This document shows, piece by piece, positions 8,889 to 17,949 of a stretch of 64,000 bases of DNA. This stretch comes from Maricaulis sp034659015. Its GTDB lineage: Bacteria > Pseudomonadota > Alphaproteobacteria > Caulobacterales > Maricaulaceae. A program made the translations under genes and the position numbers. Position 1 is the stretch's first letter. Each line of letters opens with the position of its first letter. The stretch spans positions 310,001 through 374,000 of the forward strand of contig JAYEGL010000002.1 in NCBI GenBank assembly GCA_034659015.1, in the 5' to 3' direction. The notes below the pieces were generated by a model, which was given only the letters and a program-made list of their open reading frames with translations, had not been told where the DNA came from and did no database searches.

Positions 8889-9287
8889 ATGTCTGTGAAC
8901 GATCCTCTCGGCGATATGCTGACCCGTATCCGTAACGCGCTGATGCGCAACAAGCGGAACGTGAACACGCCGGCTTCGGCGCTGCGCCGCCGCGTGCTGG
9001 ATGTGCTGAAGAGCGAAGGCTACATCCGCGACTACGCGGAAGTGGAACACGCCAACGGCCAGAAAGAGTTCGAAATCGAACTCAAGTATTTCGAAGGTGA
9101 CTCGGTCATCCAGGAGATCAAGCGTATCTCCAAACCGGGCCGCCGTGTGTATTCCGGTGTCAAGGACCTGCCGCTCGTCCAGAACGGCCTCGGCATCGCG
9201 ATCCTGTCCACGCCCAAGGGCGTGATGTCGGACGCGACCGCTCGCGAGGCCAATGTGGGCGGCGAGATCCTCTGTCACGTGAGCTAG
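8889..9287 (+). CDS. rpsH: 30S ribosomal protein S8
   Basis: S8 of 132 residues, a central-domain 16S binder that regulates the spc operon in E. coli. It begins MSVNDPLGDMLTRIRNA and contains RISKPGRRVYSG and GLGIAILSTPKGVMSDATAR. Standard place between rpsN and rplF. Confidence 0.98.
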   Translation: MSVNDPLGDMLTRIRNALMRNKRNVNTPASALRRRVLDVLKSEGYIRDYAEVEHANGQKEFEIELKYFEGDSVIQEIKRISKPGRRVYSGVKDLPLVQNGLGIAILSTPKGVMSDATAREANVGGEILCHVS

Positions 9288-9298
9288 GGAGCGCGCCA

Positions 9299-9832
9299 AT
9301 GTCACGTATCGGTAAACTCCCGGTCGCCATCCCGTCGAGCGTCACTGCGACGCTCACCGACACCGGCCTGACGGTGAAGGGGCCCAAGGGCGAGCTGTCC
9401 ATGGCGTTCGTGGACGACGTCAAGGTGACCGAGGGCGAAGACGGCATCACCGTCCGCCCGGTCGACGATTCCAAGAAGTCCTGGGCCATGTGGGGCATGC
9501 AGCGGGCGATCATCGCCAATCTGGTGCACGGCGTGTCGGAAGGCTTCGAGAAGGATCTCGAGCTGGTCGGCGTCGGTTATCGCGCCCAGATGCAGGGTTC
9601 CTCGCTGAAGCTTTCGCTGGGCCTGTCGCACGACGTCGTCTACGACGCACCCCAGGGGGTCACGCTGGCCTGTCCGAAGCCGACCGAGGTGAAGATCTCG
9701 GGCGCGGACAAGCAGCAGGTCGGCCAAGTGGCTGCGGAAATCCGCCGCTTCCGTCCGCCGGAACCCTACAAGGGCAAAGGCATCAAGTATGTCGGCGAAT
9801 ACATTCGCCGCAAAGAAGGCAAGAAGAAGTAG
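9299..9832 (+). CDS. rplF: 50S ribosomal protein L6
   Basis: L6 of 177 residues with the duplicated L6 fold. It begins MSRIGKLPVAIPSSV, has the middle signature VGVGYRAQMQGSSLKLSLG, and the C-terminal PPEPYKGKGIKYVGEYIRRK. It lies near the sarcin-ricin loop on the mature 50S subunit. Confidence 0.98.
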   Translation: MSRIGKLPVAIPSSVTATLTDTGLTVKGPKGELSMAFVDDVKVTEGEDGITVRPVDDSKKSWAMWGMQRAIIANLVHGVSEGFEKDLELVGVGYRAQMQGSSLKLSLGLSHDVVYDAPQGVTLACPKPTEVKISGADKQQVGQVAAEIRRFRPPEPYKGKGIKYVGEYIRRKEGKKK

Positions 9833-9840
9833 GGCGAGCG

Positions 9841-10203
9841 ATGAAGACTCAACGCGAAAAATCGGTCCGGCGCGCTCAGCGCAACCGCTCTCGCCTGCGC
9901 AAGTTCGCCAATGGGCGTCCGCGCCTGTCGGTGCACCGGTCCTCGAAGAACATCTCTGCCCAGATCATCGACGATGTGGCGGGCAAGACGCTGGTTTCCG
10001 CCTCTTCCCTCGAGGAAGCGGCCACGAAGGAACACGGCAAGGGCTGGGACACCAAGGCCGCGGAAGTGGTTGGCAGACTGCTCGCCGAGCGTGCGGTGAA
10101 GGAAGGCGTCAAGGACGTCGTCTTCGACCGCGGCGGTTACATCTATCACGGGCGCGTCAAGGCGCTTGCAGAGGCGGCCCGCGAGGGCGGTCTGAACTTT
10201 TAA
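9841..10203 (+). CDS. rplR: 50S ribosomal protein L18
   Basis: L18 of 120 residues, a 5S rRNA binder. Basic N-terminus (RRAQRNRSRLRKFANGRPRL), then VHRSSKNISAQIIDD and the C-terminal VFDRGGYIYHGRVKALAEAA. Begins eight bases after rplF with a GGGCGAGCG spacer. Confidence 0.98.
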   Translation: MKTQREKSVRRAQRNRSRLRKFANGRPRLSVHRSSKNISAQIIDDVAGKTLVSASSLEEAATKEHGKGWDTKAAEVVGRLLAERAVKEGVKDVVFDRGGYIYHGRVKALAEAAREGGLNF

Positions 10204-10215
10204 GGGAGCGGACGT

Positions 10216-10827
10216 ATGGCTCATCAGAACGAGCAGCAGCGCGACCGTGGTGATCGCGGCGGCCGTGGCCGCGGCCGCGGCCGGGACCGCGACCAGGAGC
10301 GCGACGACGAGCTCGTAGACAAGCTCGTCCACATCAACCGCGTCGCCAAGACCGTGAAGGGCGGCCGTAACTTCCAGTTCGCCGCCCTCGTGGTGGTCGG
10401 CGACACGAAGGGCCGGGTCGGCTTCGGTCAGGGCAAGGCGCGCGAAGTGCCGGAAGCCATCCGCAAGGCGACCGACGAGGCCAAGAAGACGATGATCCGC
10501 GTGCCGCTGCGCGAGGGCCGTACCCTGCATCACGATACCCGGGGCCGTCACGGCGCCGGCAAGGTGATCCTGCGGGCCGCCCCTCCGGGTACCGGCGTCA
10601 TCGCCGGCGGCCCGATGCGTGCCGTGCTGGAATCCCTCGGGATCCAGGACGTCGTCGCCAAGTCTGTCGGTACCTCGAACCCGTACAACATGATCCGCGC
10701 CACCATGGATGCGCTGCGGTCGCAGTCGAGCCCGCGCTCGGTTGCTGCCAAGCGTGGCCTGAAGGTCGGCGATCTGGTGAACCGCCGCGATGACGGCGCG
10801 TCTTCGCCCGAAGCGATCGAAGCGTAA
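10216..10827 (+). CDS. rpsE: 30S ribosomal protein S5 with RG-rich N-terminus
   Basis: S5 of 203 residues, in the decoding and helicase region of the 30S subunit. The conserved part begins around residue 33 (ELVDKLVHINRVAKTVKGG) and includes GFGQGKAREVPEAIRKA and GGPMRAVLESLGIQDVVAKS. Before it lie about 30 residues made almost entirely of Arg, Gly and Asp (GDRGGRGRGRGRDRDQERD), an extension absent from the 167-residue E. coli protein. Confidence 0.97.
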   Translation: MAHQNEQQRDRGDRGGRGRGRGRDRDQERDDELVDKLVHINRVAKTVKGGRNFQFAALVVVGDTKGRVGFGQGKAREVPEAIRKATDEAKKTMIRVPLREGRTLHHDTRGRHGAGKVILRAAPPGTGVIAGGPMRAVLESLGIQDVVAKSVGTSNPYNMIRATMDALRSQSSPRSVAAKRGLKVGDLVNRRDDGASSPEAIEA

Positions 10828-10839
10828 GGACTGCGAACA

Positions 10840-11025
10840 ATGGCCAAGAAAATGCTCCGTGTTCGCCAGACGGGCAGCCCCATGCGCCGCCCCAAGGATC
10901 AGCGTGCGACGCTGACTGGTCTCGGCCTCGGCAAGATCGGTCGCGTTCGCGAACTGGAAGACACCCCGGCTGTGCGCGGCATGATCGCCAAGGTCAGCCA
11001 CATGGTGGAAATCGTCGAGGAGTAG
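10840..11025 (+). CDS. rpmD: 50S ribosomal protein L30
   Basis: L30 of 61 residues. Signature residues include VRQTGSPMRRPKDQRATLTG and GLGKIGRVRELEDTPAVRGM. A small ferredoxin-like protein of the 50S subunit, placed between rpsE and rplO as usual. Confidence 0.97.
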   Translation: MAKKMLRVRQTGSPMRRPKDQRATLTGLGLGKIGRVRELEDTPAVRGMIAKVSHMVEIVEE

Positions 11026-11066
11026 GTCCCTTAAAGGGGAAACCGCTCCATCGAATGGAGAACGAC

Positions 11067-11540
11067 ATGCGTCTCAATCAACTGCGCGACAATGACGGCG
11101 CGGCCAAGCTGCGCACCCGCGTCGGCCGTGGTATCGGCTCCGGCAAGGGCAAGACCGGCGGTCGCGGCGTCAAGGGCCAGAAATCCCGTTCGGGTGTGGC
11201 CATCAAGGGTTTCGAAGGCGGCCAGATGCCGCTTCACATGCGCCTGCCGAAGCGCGGCTTCAACAAGCCGAACCGCAAGGCCTGGGCGGAAGTGAATGTG
11301 GGCCGTATCGAAAAGGCGATTGCCGACGGCAAGATCGACGCGAAAAAGCCGATCGACGCCGAGGTCCTGATCGCGGCCGGCCTGGTCCGCCGCGCGCTGG
11401 ACGGCGTGCGCCTCCTTGCGAAGGGTGAGCTCAAGTCCAAACTTGACGTCACCGTTGCCGGTGCCTCCAAGGCGGCCATCGAGGCTGTCGAGAAGGCGGG
11501 CGGCAAGGTGACCGTCACCGCAGCCAAGGCTGCGGAATAG
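11067..11540 (+). CDS. rplO: 50S ribosomal protein L15
   Basis: L15 of 157 residues, a late-assembly 23S binder. It begins MRLNQLRDNDGAAKLRTRVG and then has the glycine-rich GRGIGSGKGKTGGRGVKGQK and MPLHMRLPKRGFNKP. The ATG at 11067, with GGAG six bases upstream, is preferred over the ATG four codons earlier. Confidence 0.97.
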   Translation: MRLNQLRDNDGAAKLRTRVGRGIGSGKGKTGGRGVKGQKSRSGVAIKGFEGGQMPLHMRLPKRGFNKPNRKAWAEVNVGRIEKAIADGKIDAKKPIDAEVLIAAGLVRRALDGVRLLAKGELKSKLDVTVAGASKAAIEAVEKAGGKVTVTAAKAAE

Positions 11541-11571
11541 GACCTAACGCTGACCTTTCGGGGACGAGTTA

Positions 11572-12912
11572 ATGGCTTCAGCCGCTGAACAGCTTGCTGC
11601 GAACATGAATTTCAGCTCCTTCGCCAAGGCGAAGGAGCTGCAACAACGTATCCTGTTCACGATCGGGATCCTGATCGTCTACCGGATCGGCACCTTCGTG
11701 CCGATTCCGGGGATCGATCCGGTCCAGTATGCGCGCGTGTTCGAACAGTTTCAGGGCGGTATCCTGAGCATGTTCAACACGCTCGGCGGCGGTGCCGTCG
11801 AACGCATGGCGATCTTCGCGCTGAACGTGATGCCGTACATCTCGGCCTCGATCATCATGCAGCTCATGTCCGCCACCATTCCGAGCCTTGAAAAGCTCAA
11901 GAAGGAAGGCGGCGAGCAGGGGCGTCAGCAGATCAACCAGTACACCCGCTACCTCACCGTCCTGCTGGCCGGCGGCCAGGCCTTCGCGATCGCGATCGGC
12001 ATGAACACGCCGAACGCGGACGGGCTGACGATGGCGATCAATCCCGGGCCCTTCTTCATCGCATCGACGGTGATCACCCTGGTCGGCGGCACCATGCTGC
12101 TCCTGTGGCTGGGCGAACAGATCACCTCGCGCGGTGTCGGCAATGGCGTCTCCCTGATCATCTTCGCCGGCATCATCTCGGCCGTGCCGGGCCTTCTGGG
12201 CAATGCGCTCAGCTCGGCCGCCTCGGGCGCGCTGGCCGCGCCGGTCTTCTTCGGCGGTCTGATGCTGGTTCTGGCCGGTCTCGTGCTCGTGGTCTTCATC
12301 GAGCGCTCGCAGCGCCGGCTCCTGGTGCAGTATCCCAAGCGCCAGCAGGGCAACCGCATGGTCGGGGGCGACACCTCCTTCCTGCCGCTGAAACTGAACA
12401 CGGCGGGCGTGATCCCGCCGATCTTCGCCTCCTCGCTGCTTTTCCTGCCGGCCACGGCCGCCAGCTTCCAGCAGCAGTCGGGACCGGAATGGCTGCAGAC
12501 CGTTGTCGCCTATCTCGGCCAGGGCTCGCCGCTCTTCCTGACGATGTATGCGGCGATGATCATCTTCTTCTGCTTCTTCTACACGTCCGTCGTCTTCAAT
12601 CCGGAAGATACCGCGGACAATCTGCGCAAGTATGGCGGCTTCCTGCCGGGCATCCGCCCGGGCAAGCGGACCGCGGAATACATCGACTACGTGCTGTCCC
12701 GTCTGACCCTGATCGGTGCGATCTACCTGGTCGTGATCTGCATGGTCCCGATGCTGATGGGTGGCGGGGCCAGTATCGCCCTGGGCGGTACGTCCATCCT
12801 CATCGTCGTTTCGGTGACAATGGACACGATTTCCCAGATCCAGTCCCACCTGCTCGCGCACCAGTATGAAGGGCTGATCAAGAAGTCGAAACTGCGGGGG
12901 CGCAAACGATGA
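11572..12912 (+). CDS. secY: Preprotein translocase subunit SecY
   Basis: SecY of 446 residues, the pore-forming subunit of the SecYEG translocon in the inner membrane, with ten predicted membrane segments. Recognisable regions are RIGTFVPIPGIDPV, NALGGGAVERMAIFALNVMP-like TM2 sequence, GIGNGVS-type ITSRGVGNGVSLIIFAGI, and PGIRPGKRTAEYID near the C-terminus. Unlike E. coli, no rpmJ follows; adk overlaps its stop by four bases. Confidence 0.98.
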   Translation: MASAAEQLAANMNFSSFAKAKELQQRILFTIGILIVYRIGTFVPIPGIDPVQYARVFEQFQGGILSMFNTLGGGAVERMAIFALNVMPYISASIIMQLMSATIPSLEKLKKEGGEQGRQQINQYTRYLTVLLAGGQAFAIAIGMNTPNADGLTMAINPGPFFIASTVITLVGGTMLLLWLGEQITSRGVGNGVSLIIFAGIISAVPGLLGNALSSAASGALAAPVFFGGLMLVLAGLVLVVFIERSQRRLLVQYPKRQQGNRMVGGDTSFLPLKLNTAGVIPPIFASSLLFLPATAASFQQQSGPEWLQTVVAYLGQGSPLFLTMYAAMIIFFCFFYTSVVFNPEDTADNLRKYGGFLPGIRPGKRTAEYIDYVLSRLTLIGAIYLVVICMVPMLMGGGASIALGGTSILIVVSVTMDTISQIQSHLLAHQYEGLIKKSKLRGRKR

Positions 12913-13475
12913 ACATCATCCTTTTCGGACCGCCGGGCTGCGGCAAGGGCACTCAAGCGAAGAATCTGGTTGCCGATCGCGGCTGGGTCCAGCTCTCCAC
13001 GGGCGACATGCTGCGCGCCGCCATTGCTTCGGGCTCCGAACTCGGCGAACGGGTCAAGGCGATCGTCGATGGCGGCAATCTCGTCCCCGACGAGATCGTG
13101 ATCGAACTGATCGAGGAGCGCCTGCCGGAGGCGGAAGCGGCCGGCGGTGCGATTTTCGACGGTTTCCCGCGGACCGTGGCCCAGGCCGAAGCGCTCGATG
13201 CAGCGCTCGCCAAGCGGGGCTCGAAGGTCGATGCGGTCATCCGTCTTCTGGTGGATGAGAAGGAACTGGTCGCGCGTATGGAAAAGCGCGCGGCGGAAGA
13301 GGGGCGTGCCGACGACAATATCGACGCGTTCAAGGTGCGGCTCAAAGCCTATCAGGACCAGACCGCTCCGCTGCTTCCTTTCTATGCCGATCAAGGCAAG
13401 CTGAAGGAAGTCGAGGGCATGGGGTCCATGGAAGACGTCGCGGCGAGAATTTCCGCGGCACTGGACGAGAAGTGA
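12909..13475 (+). CDS. adk: Adenylate kinase (short form)
   Basis: Adenylate kinase of 188 residues, converting AMP + ATP to 2 ADP. The P-loop GPPGCGKGTQAKNL occupies residues 7-20, STGDMLRAA follows, then IFDGFPRTVAQAEAL. It is the short bacterial type with a minimal LID and no zinc cysteines. The start overlaps the secY stop (ATGA), the common alphaproteobacterial arrangement. Confidence 0.97.
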   Translation: MNIILFGPPGCGKGTQAKNLVADRGWVQLSTGDMLRAAIASGSELGERVKAIVDGGNLVPDEIVIELIEERLPEAEAAGGAIFDGFPRTVAQAEALDAALAKRGSKVDAVIRLLVDEKELVARMEKRAAEEGRADDNIDAFKVRLKAYQDQTAPLLPFYADQGKLKEVEGMGSMEDVAARISAALDEK

Positions 13476-13484
13476 CACACACCT

Positions 13485-13526
13485 GTTGCAACCCCATTGA
13501 CGGGGCGGCAACGCTGACTGTAGATA
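13485..13526 (+). promoter_or_regulatory. Candidate promoter and hairpin upstream of rpsM
   Basis: TTGACG (13497-13502), 18 bases, then TAGATA (13521-13526) resembles a sigma-70 type promoter. The -35 lies inside a hairpin (GTTGC/GCAAC outer arms at 13485-13489 and 13508-13512, CCCC/GGGG inner arms). This is the longest spacer (143 bp) inside the ribosomal block and would allow separate expression of the alpha part. Identified by eye only. Confidence 0.4.
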
Positions 13527-13618
13527 GCGCCCTTCGCGAAACGGGCGAGCTCATGCGGCGACCGAAGGGTTGCCCATTGGTTCGTCCGTGAGTGGCGTTC
13601 TGACTTAGGAGATGGAAA

Positions 13619-13987
13619 GTGGCCCGTATTGCCGGCGTCAATATTCCGACGAATAAGCGCGTAGAAATCGCGCTTCGCTATATCCACGGCATTGGCCCGG
13701 CCAAGGCGAAGGAGATCTGCGAGCAGGTTTCCATCGGTCCGGAACGCCGTGTCAGCGACCTCAATGACGCAGAGATCCTGCAAATCCGTGAAGTGATCGA
13801 TCGCGATCACCTCGTGGAGGGCGATCTGCGCCGTGAAGTCGCCGTCAACATCAAGCGCCTGATGGACCTGGGCAATTATCGTGGCCTGCGTCACCGTCGT
13901 GGCCTGCCCGTCCGTGGCCAACGTACTCATACCAATGCGCGTACGCGCAAAGGTCCCGCCAAGCCGATCGCTGGCAAGAAGAAGTAG
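13619..13987 (+). CDS. rpsM: 30S ribosomal protein S13
   Basis: S13 of 122 residues, in the 30S head contacting P-site tRNA. It begins (GTG) ARIAGVNIPTNKRVEIALRY and ends with the basic RGLPVRGQRTHTNARTRKG tail. The start codon is GTG at 13619, preceded by TAGGAGATGG; the nearby ATG at 13612 is out of frame. Confidence 0.97.
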   Translation: MARIAGVNIPTNKRVEIALRYIHGIGPAKAKEICEQVSIGPERRVSDLNDAEILQIREVIDRDHLVEGDLRREVAVNIKRLMDLGNYRGLRHRRGLPVRGQRTHTNARTRKGPAKPIAGKKK

Positions 13988-13998
13988 GGCCCTGAACT

Positions 13999-14388
13999 AT
14001 GGCTAAGGAAACGACCCGCGTTAAGCGGCGCGAGCGAAAGAACATCACGTCGGGTGTGGCCCACGTGAGTGCGAGCTTCAACAACACCATGGTGACCATC
14101 ACGGACGCCCAGGGTAATGCGATTTCCTGGTCGTCGGCCGGTCACATGGGCTTCAAGGGGTCGCGCAAGTCGACCCCGTATGCGGCCCAGATGGCCGCTG
14201 AGGACGCTGGCAAGAAGGCAATCGAACACGGCATGAAGACCCTCGAGGTGAAGGTCTCCGGCCCGGGTTCGGGGCGCGAAAGCGCGCTGCGTGCGTTGCA
14301 GTCGGTGGGTTTCACCATCACCACCATCCAGGACGTCACGCCGATCCCGCACAACGGCTGCCGTCCGCCGAAGCGCCGCCGCGTCTAA
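13999..14388 (+). CDS. rpsK: 30S ribosomal protein S11
   Basis: S11 of 129 residues, part of the mRNA exit platform. Signature segments are GVAHVSASFNNTMVTITDAQ and GPGSGRESALRALQSVG, ending PHNGCRPPKRRRV. Directly follows rpsM. rpsD, which follows in E. coli, is not in this cluster. Confidence 0.98.
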   Translation: MAKETTRVKRRERKNITSGVAHVSASFNNTMVTITDAQGNAISWSSAGHMGFKGSRKSTPYAAQMAAEDAGKKAIEHGMKTLEVKVSGPGSGRESALRALQSVGFTITTIQDVTPIPHNGCRPPKRRRV

Positions 14389-14463
14389 TCCGCGGCGCGC
14401 ATTTCGCCTGTTGAACGCGCCGCCGGCCAGGGGCCGGGCGGCTGATGAAGGGGCAGTAAGAAC

Positions 14464-15483
14464 GTGATCGAGAAGAACTGGCAGGAACTCATCCGCCCGA
14501 TGAAGCCGGAAATCGAGCCGGGGCACGACCCGGAGCGGCAGGCAAAGATCGTTGCGGAACCGCTTGAGCGCGGCTTCGGCATGACGCTCGGCAATGCGCT
14601 TCGTCGCGTGCTGCTGTCCTCCCTGCAGGGCGCGGCCGTGACCAATGTGCATATCGACGGCGTCGTGCACGAGTTCTCGTCGATCGACGGTGTGCGCGAA
14701 GACGTCACCGACATCGTCCTGAACATCAAGCAGATCGCCCTGCGCATGCACGGCGAGGGGCCCAAGCGCGTCGTTCTCCGCAAGTCCGGTCCGGGCGTTG
14801 TCACCGCCGGTGACATCGAGGAGACCGCCGACGTCGAGATCGTCAACAAGGACCTGGTCCTGTGCACGCTCGACGAGGGTGCCGAGATCCGCATGGAGTT
14901 CACGGTCAATACGGGCAAGGGCTATGTGCCGTCCGAGCGCAACCGTCCGGAAGACGCCCCGATCGGCCTGATCGGCGTCGATGCGCTCTACAGCCCGGTC
15001 AAGCGCGTGTCCTACAAGGTCGAGAACACCCGCGAGGGCCAGGTTCTCGACTATGACAAGCTGATCCTCGAGATCGAGACCGACGGAACCGTCACGCCGG
15101 AAGACAGCGTCGCCTATGCCGCGCGCATCCTGCAGGACCAGTTCCAGATCTTCATCAATTTCGAGGAAGCCGTCGAGGCGCGTCCGGCCGAGGACGACAA
15201 GCCCGAGCTCGACTTCAACCCGGCGCTGCTGCGCAAGGTGGACGAGCTGGAACTGTCGGTGCGTTCGGCGAACTGCCTGAAGAACGACAACATCGTCTAC
15301 ATCGGCGACCTGATCCAGAAGTCCGAGGCGGAAATGCTCCGCACCCCGAACTTCGGCCGCAAGTCGCTCAATGAGATCAAGGAAGTTCTCGCCCAGATGG
15401 GTCTCCATCTCGGCATGGAAGCGCCGAACTGGCCGCCGGAGAACATCGAGGATCTCGCCAAACGTTTTGAGGATCACGTCTAG
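14464..15483 (+). CDS. rpoA: RNA polymerase alpha subunit
   Basis: RpoA of 339 residues. The N-terminal dimerisation domain has ERGFGMTLGNALRRVLLSSL near residues 37-56. The C-terminal domain, binding UP elements and activators, includes LELSVRSANCLKNDNI and RTPNFGRKSLNEIKE. Translation starts at GTG 14464, with AGGGGCAG upstream. It is transcribed with the ribosomal genes, as is usual. Confidence 0.98.
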   Translation: MIEKNWQELIRPMKPEIEPGHDPERQAKIVAEPLERGFGMTLGNALRRVLLSSLQGAAVTNVHIDGVVHEFSSIDGVREDVTDIVLNIKQIALRMHGEGPKRVVLRKSGPGVVTAGDIEETADVEIVNKDLVLCTLDEGAEIRMEFTVNTGKGYVPSERNRPEDAPIGLIGVDALYSPVKRVSYKVENTREGQVLDYDKLILEIETDGTVTPEDSVAYAARILQDQFQIFINFEEAVEARPAEDDKPELDFNPALLRKVDELELSVRSANCLKNDNIVYIGDLIQKSEAEMLRTPNFGRKSLNEIKEVLAQMGLHLGMEAPNWPPENIEDLAKRFEDHV

Positions 15484-15528
15484 GCGGCTGCCGGGAGGCA
15501 CCCGAACCGGACCTGAGGAGAAAAAGCC

Positions 15529-15951
15529 ATGCGTCACGGCATCGCACATCGCAAACTCAACCGCACGCACTCGCACCGCAAGGCGATGCTGGCCAACATG
15601 GCCGCCTCGCTGATCGAGCACGAGCAGATCGTCACCACCCTGCCGAAGGCCAAGGAACTGGCCCCGTTCATGGACAAGCTCATCTCGCTGGCCAAGCGCG
15701 GTGACGTGCATGGCCGCCGGCTGGCCATGTCCCGTGTCCGCAACGAGGACCAGGTGAAGAAGCTGTTCGACACGCTCGGCGGCCGCTACACCGACCGCAA
15801 TGGCGGCTATACGCGCGTGCTCAAGGCCGGCTTCCGCCATGGCGACAATGCCCCGATGGCGGTGATCGAACTGGTCGACCGCGACCCGGCCGCCAAGGGC
15901 GCTGTCGATCGTGCGCGCCTCGAGGCCGAAGAGGGCATGACCGAGGAGTAA
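15529..15951 (+). CDS. rplQ: 50S ribosomal protein L17
   Basis: L17 of 140 residues, closing the alpha operon. It begins MRHGIAHRKLNRTHSHRKAM and has the conserved IVTTLPKAKEL and RYTDRNGGYTRVLK. Preceded by TGAGGAG. A terminator follows 27 bases after the stop. Confidence 0.98.
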   Translation: MRHGIAHRKLNRTHSHRKAMLANMAASLIEHEQIVTTLPKAKELAPFMDKLISLAKRGDVHGRRLAMSRVRNEDQVKKLFDTLGGRYTDRNGGYTRVLKAGFRHGDNAPMAVIELVDRDPAAKGAVDRARLEAEEGMTEE

Positions 15952-15977
15952 GATCCCGGTCATCGAAGGTTCAGAGG

Positions 15978-16015
15978 AAGGCGGCTTTGCTTATGCAGGC
16001 CGCCTTTTTTCTTTT
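15978..16015 (+). terminator. Intrinsic terminator of the ribosomal block
   Basis: AAGGCGGC (15978-15985) pairs with GCCGCCTT (15999-16006) around a loop that can itself close as TGC-TTAT-GCA. It is followed by a T-rich run (TTTTTTCTTTTT, 16005-16016). Placed just after rplQ. Confidence 0.9.
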
Positions 16016-16039
16016 TGCCGCTATGTTTATGTGGACGTC

Positions 16040-17440
16040 ATGATCAGACAGTTGCTCATTGCCTCGCTTCTCGCCAGCGCTCCCGCCCTGGCGCAGGATA
16101 TTCCCTTCGCCGAAAGCCAGGACCGGATCGTTCCGGACAGCCGGACCGAGATGCAGCTCTCCTTCGCGCCGATCGTGCGCGAGGCGACGCCGGCCGTGGT
16201 GAACGTCTACAGCCGGCGGGTGGTGGAGTCGCAGCATCCCTTCGCCAACGACCCCTTCTTCTCGCGCATGTTCCGCAGCCAGCCGCGCGAGCAGAACTCG
16301 CTGGGCTCCGGCGTGATCGTCGATGCCTCCGGCGTGATCGTCACCAACAACCACGTGGTGAACAATGCCACGGAGCTGCGTGTCGTGCTGGCCGACCGCC
16401 GCGAATTCGAGGCGGAGATCCTGCTCACCGACGATGCCACCGACCTGGCCGTGCTGCGTGTGGAGACCGACGAGCCATTGCCGGTCCTGCCTTTCGACAT
16501 GAGCGGGGACATCGAGGTCGGCGATCTCGTCCTGGCCATCGGAAACCCCTTCGGCGTCGGCCAGACGGTGACGTCCGGCATCGTCTCGGCCCTGGCCCGC
16601 ACCGATGTCGGCCGCACCGATTTCGGCTCCTTCATCCAGACCGATGCGGCGATCAATCCGGGCAATTCCGGCGGCGCGCTGGTGGATATGGACGGCGAGC
16701 TCGTCGGCGTGAACACGATGATCTTCTCGCGCTCGGGCGGCTCCAACGGCATCGGTTTCGCCATTCCCGTCGAAATGGTCCGCCGCGTGGTCGACACTGC
16801 GCTGGGCGAGGGCGAGCTGGTCCGCCCCTGGCTGGGGGCGCGCCTGCAACCGGTCGACAGTGATCTGGCCCAGGCGCTGGGTCTGGACCGGCCGCGCGGT
16901 GCTCTGGTCAACGAGGTCTATCCGCAGGCCGCGGCCGACGAGGCCGGCCTGCAGCAGGGCGACATCGTGCTCGCGATCGACGGCCGCGACGTGAACGACG
17001 AGTCCGGTGCGCGCTTCCGCCTGGCAACCCGCGCTGCGGGCGACGAGGCCGAATTCACCGTGCTGCGCGAGGGCGAGGAAATCCGCCTGGAAGTCCCGGT
17101 CATTGCCGCGCCCGGCGAGGTCGATCCGGCTCCGCTCGAGGTCTCCGGGCGCAATCCCTTCGCCGGCGTCTCCCTGGTGGAAATGTCTCCGGCCTTCAAC
17201 GAGCGTGTGGGGATCGACCCCTTCATGGACGGGGTGATCGTGTCCAGCGTGGGCCGCCGTTCCATCGCTGCCCGGTTCGGCTTCCGGCCGGGAGACCTGC
17301 TGGTCGAGGTGATGGGCGAGAGCGTGCGCGATCTCGACGATGTCGCCGACCTGCTCGATCGCAAGGATGGCGAGCGGATATGGCCCGTCGTGATCGAACG
17401 CCGCGGCCGCCGCTACGAGACGGCGCTCAGGCTCTACTAG
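16040..17440 (+). CDS. HtrA/DegP-family periplasmic serine protease
   Basis: A 466-residue trypsin-like protease with two PDZ domains. A Sec signal peptide covers residues 1-19 (cleavage after ALA-Q). The catalytic triad is visible: His105 in TNNHVV, Asp135 in ATDLAVLR and Ser210 in NPGNSGGAL. The first PDZ spans about 265-350 (LQQGDIVLAIDG) and a shorter second one lies near the C-terminus (FRPGDLLVEV). It probably degrades or refolds damaged envelope proteins. I chose the ATG at 16040, which gives a clean signal peptide; a GTG nine bases earlier is possible. It precedes two small lipoproteins and rarA. Confidence 0.93.
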   Translation: MIRQLLIASLLASAPALAQDIPFAESQDRIVPDSRTEMQLSFAPIVREATPAVVNVYSRRVVESQHPFANDPFFSRMFRSQPREQNSLGSGVIVDASGVIVTNNHVVNNATELRVVLADRREFEAEILLTDDATDLAVLRVETDEPLPVLPFDMSGDIEVGDLVLAIGNPFGVGQTVTSGIVSALARTDVGRTDFGSFIQTDAAINPGNSGGALVDMDGELVGVNTMIFSRSGGSNGIGFAIPVEMVRRVVDTALGEGELVRPWLGARLQPVDSDLAQALGLDRPRGALVNEVYPQAAADEAGLQQGDIVLAIDGRDVNDESGARFRLATRAAGDEAEFTVLREGEEIRLEVPVIAAPGEVDPAPLEVSGRNPFAGVSLVEMSPAFNERVGIDPFMDGVIVSSVGRRSIAARFGFRPGDLLVEVMGESVRDLDDVADLLDRKDGERIWPVVIERRGRRYETALRLY

Positions 17441-17543
17441 GGCCATGATCGCCCTGCGCACGGGCTCGCGCAGAGTTTACAATACAACCGTGAATGGGCA
17501 GTCTGGCCGTCTGACGATGACGGATGGCTAGGAGGGGTCGTTC

Positions 17544-17843
17544 ATGACGTATGTACGCAGGTTCGCCGGTCTTGTGATGCCGGCACTGGGGGCGATGGCC
17601 CTGTCGGGGTGCATCACCTCTCCCGAGGAGCAGGAAGCGATCCGGGAGGCCGAGTATGCCGAGCAGTTGCGTCTTCAGCGCATGATCGAGGCGGGTGAGT
17701 GCAGCGAAAGACCCATGACCGGCCAGCGCACGCGGACCGTCTACGAGTGTGGCGAGGAAAACGCCGACATGGTCGATGCGGCGCGCGAGTCGATGCGCCG
17801 GATCAGCCGGCAGGGCTCGCTGTGCCGGGGCGGTAACTGTTAA
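17544..17843 (+). CDS. Small lipoprotein, tandem paralogue 1
   Basis: A 99-residue predicted lipoprotein. The signal peptide ends in a lipobox, LSGC, with the acylated cysteine at residue 23. After it comes a charged helix and a core shared with the next gene: EQLRLQRMIEAGEC, then ER, MTG, RTRT and YEC. Four cysteines (38 region, 60 region and the C-terminal CRGGNC) could form disulphides. The ribosome binding site AGGAGGGG precedes the ATG. Function unknown; I do not recognise a named family. Confidence 0.85.
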   Translation: MTYVRRFAGLVMPALGAMALSGCITSPEEQEAIREAEYAEQLRLQRMIEAGECSERPMTGQRTRTVYECGEENADMVDAARESMRRISRQGSLCRGGNC

Positions 17844-17949
17844 GGATCAGGAAAGGCAAGGTCATCGGATGTGGCGAACCGGCCTGACCCAATGGTAAGT
17901 TGTCAGGAATAGGCGGCTTGAGTCATTCTCCCTTGGGGAGGGTCTACTC

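Noticed and set aside
13927..15963. A 678-codon open frame on the - strand opposite rpsK, rpoA and rplQ
   Set aside because: It lies entirely across three certain genes; its His/Arg/Leu-rich translation is the usual mirror of GC-rich coding sequence.
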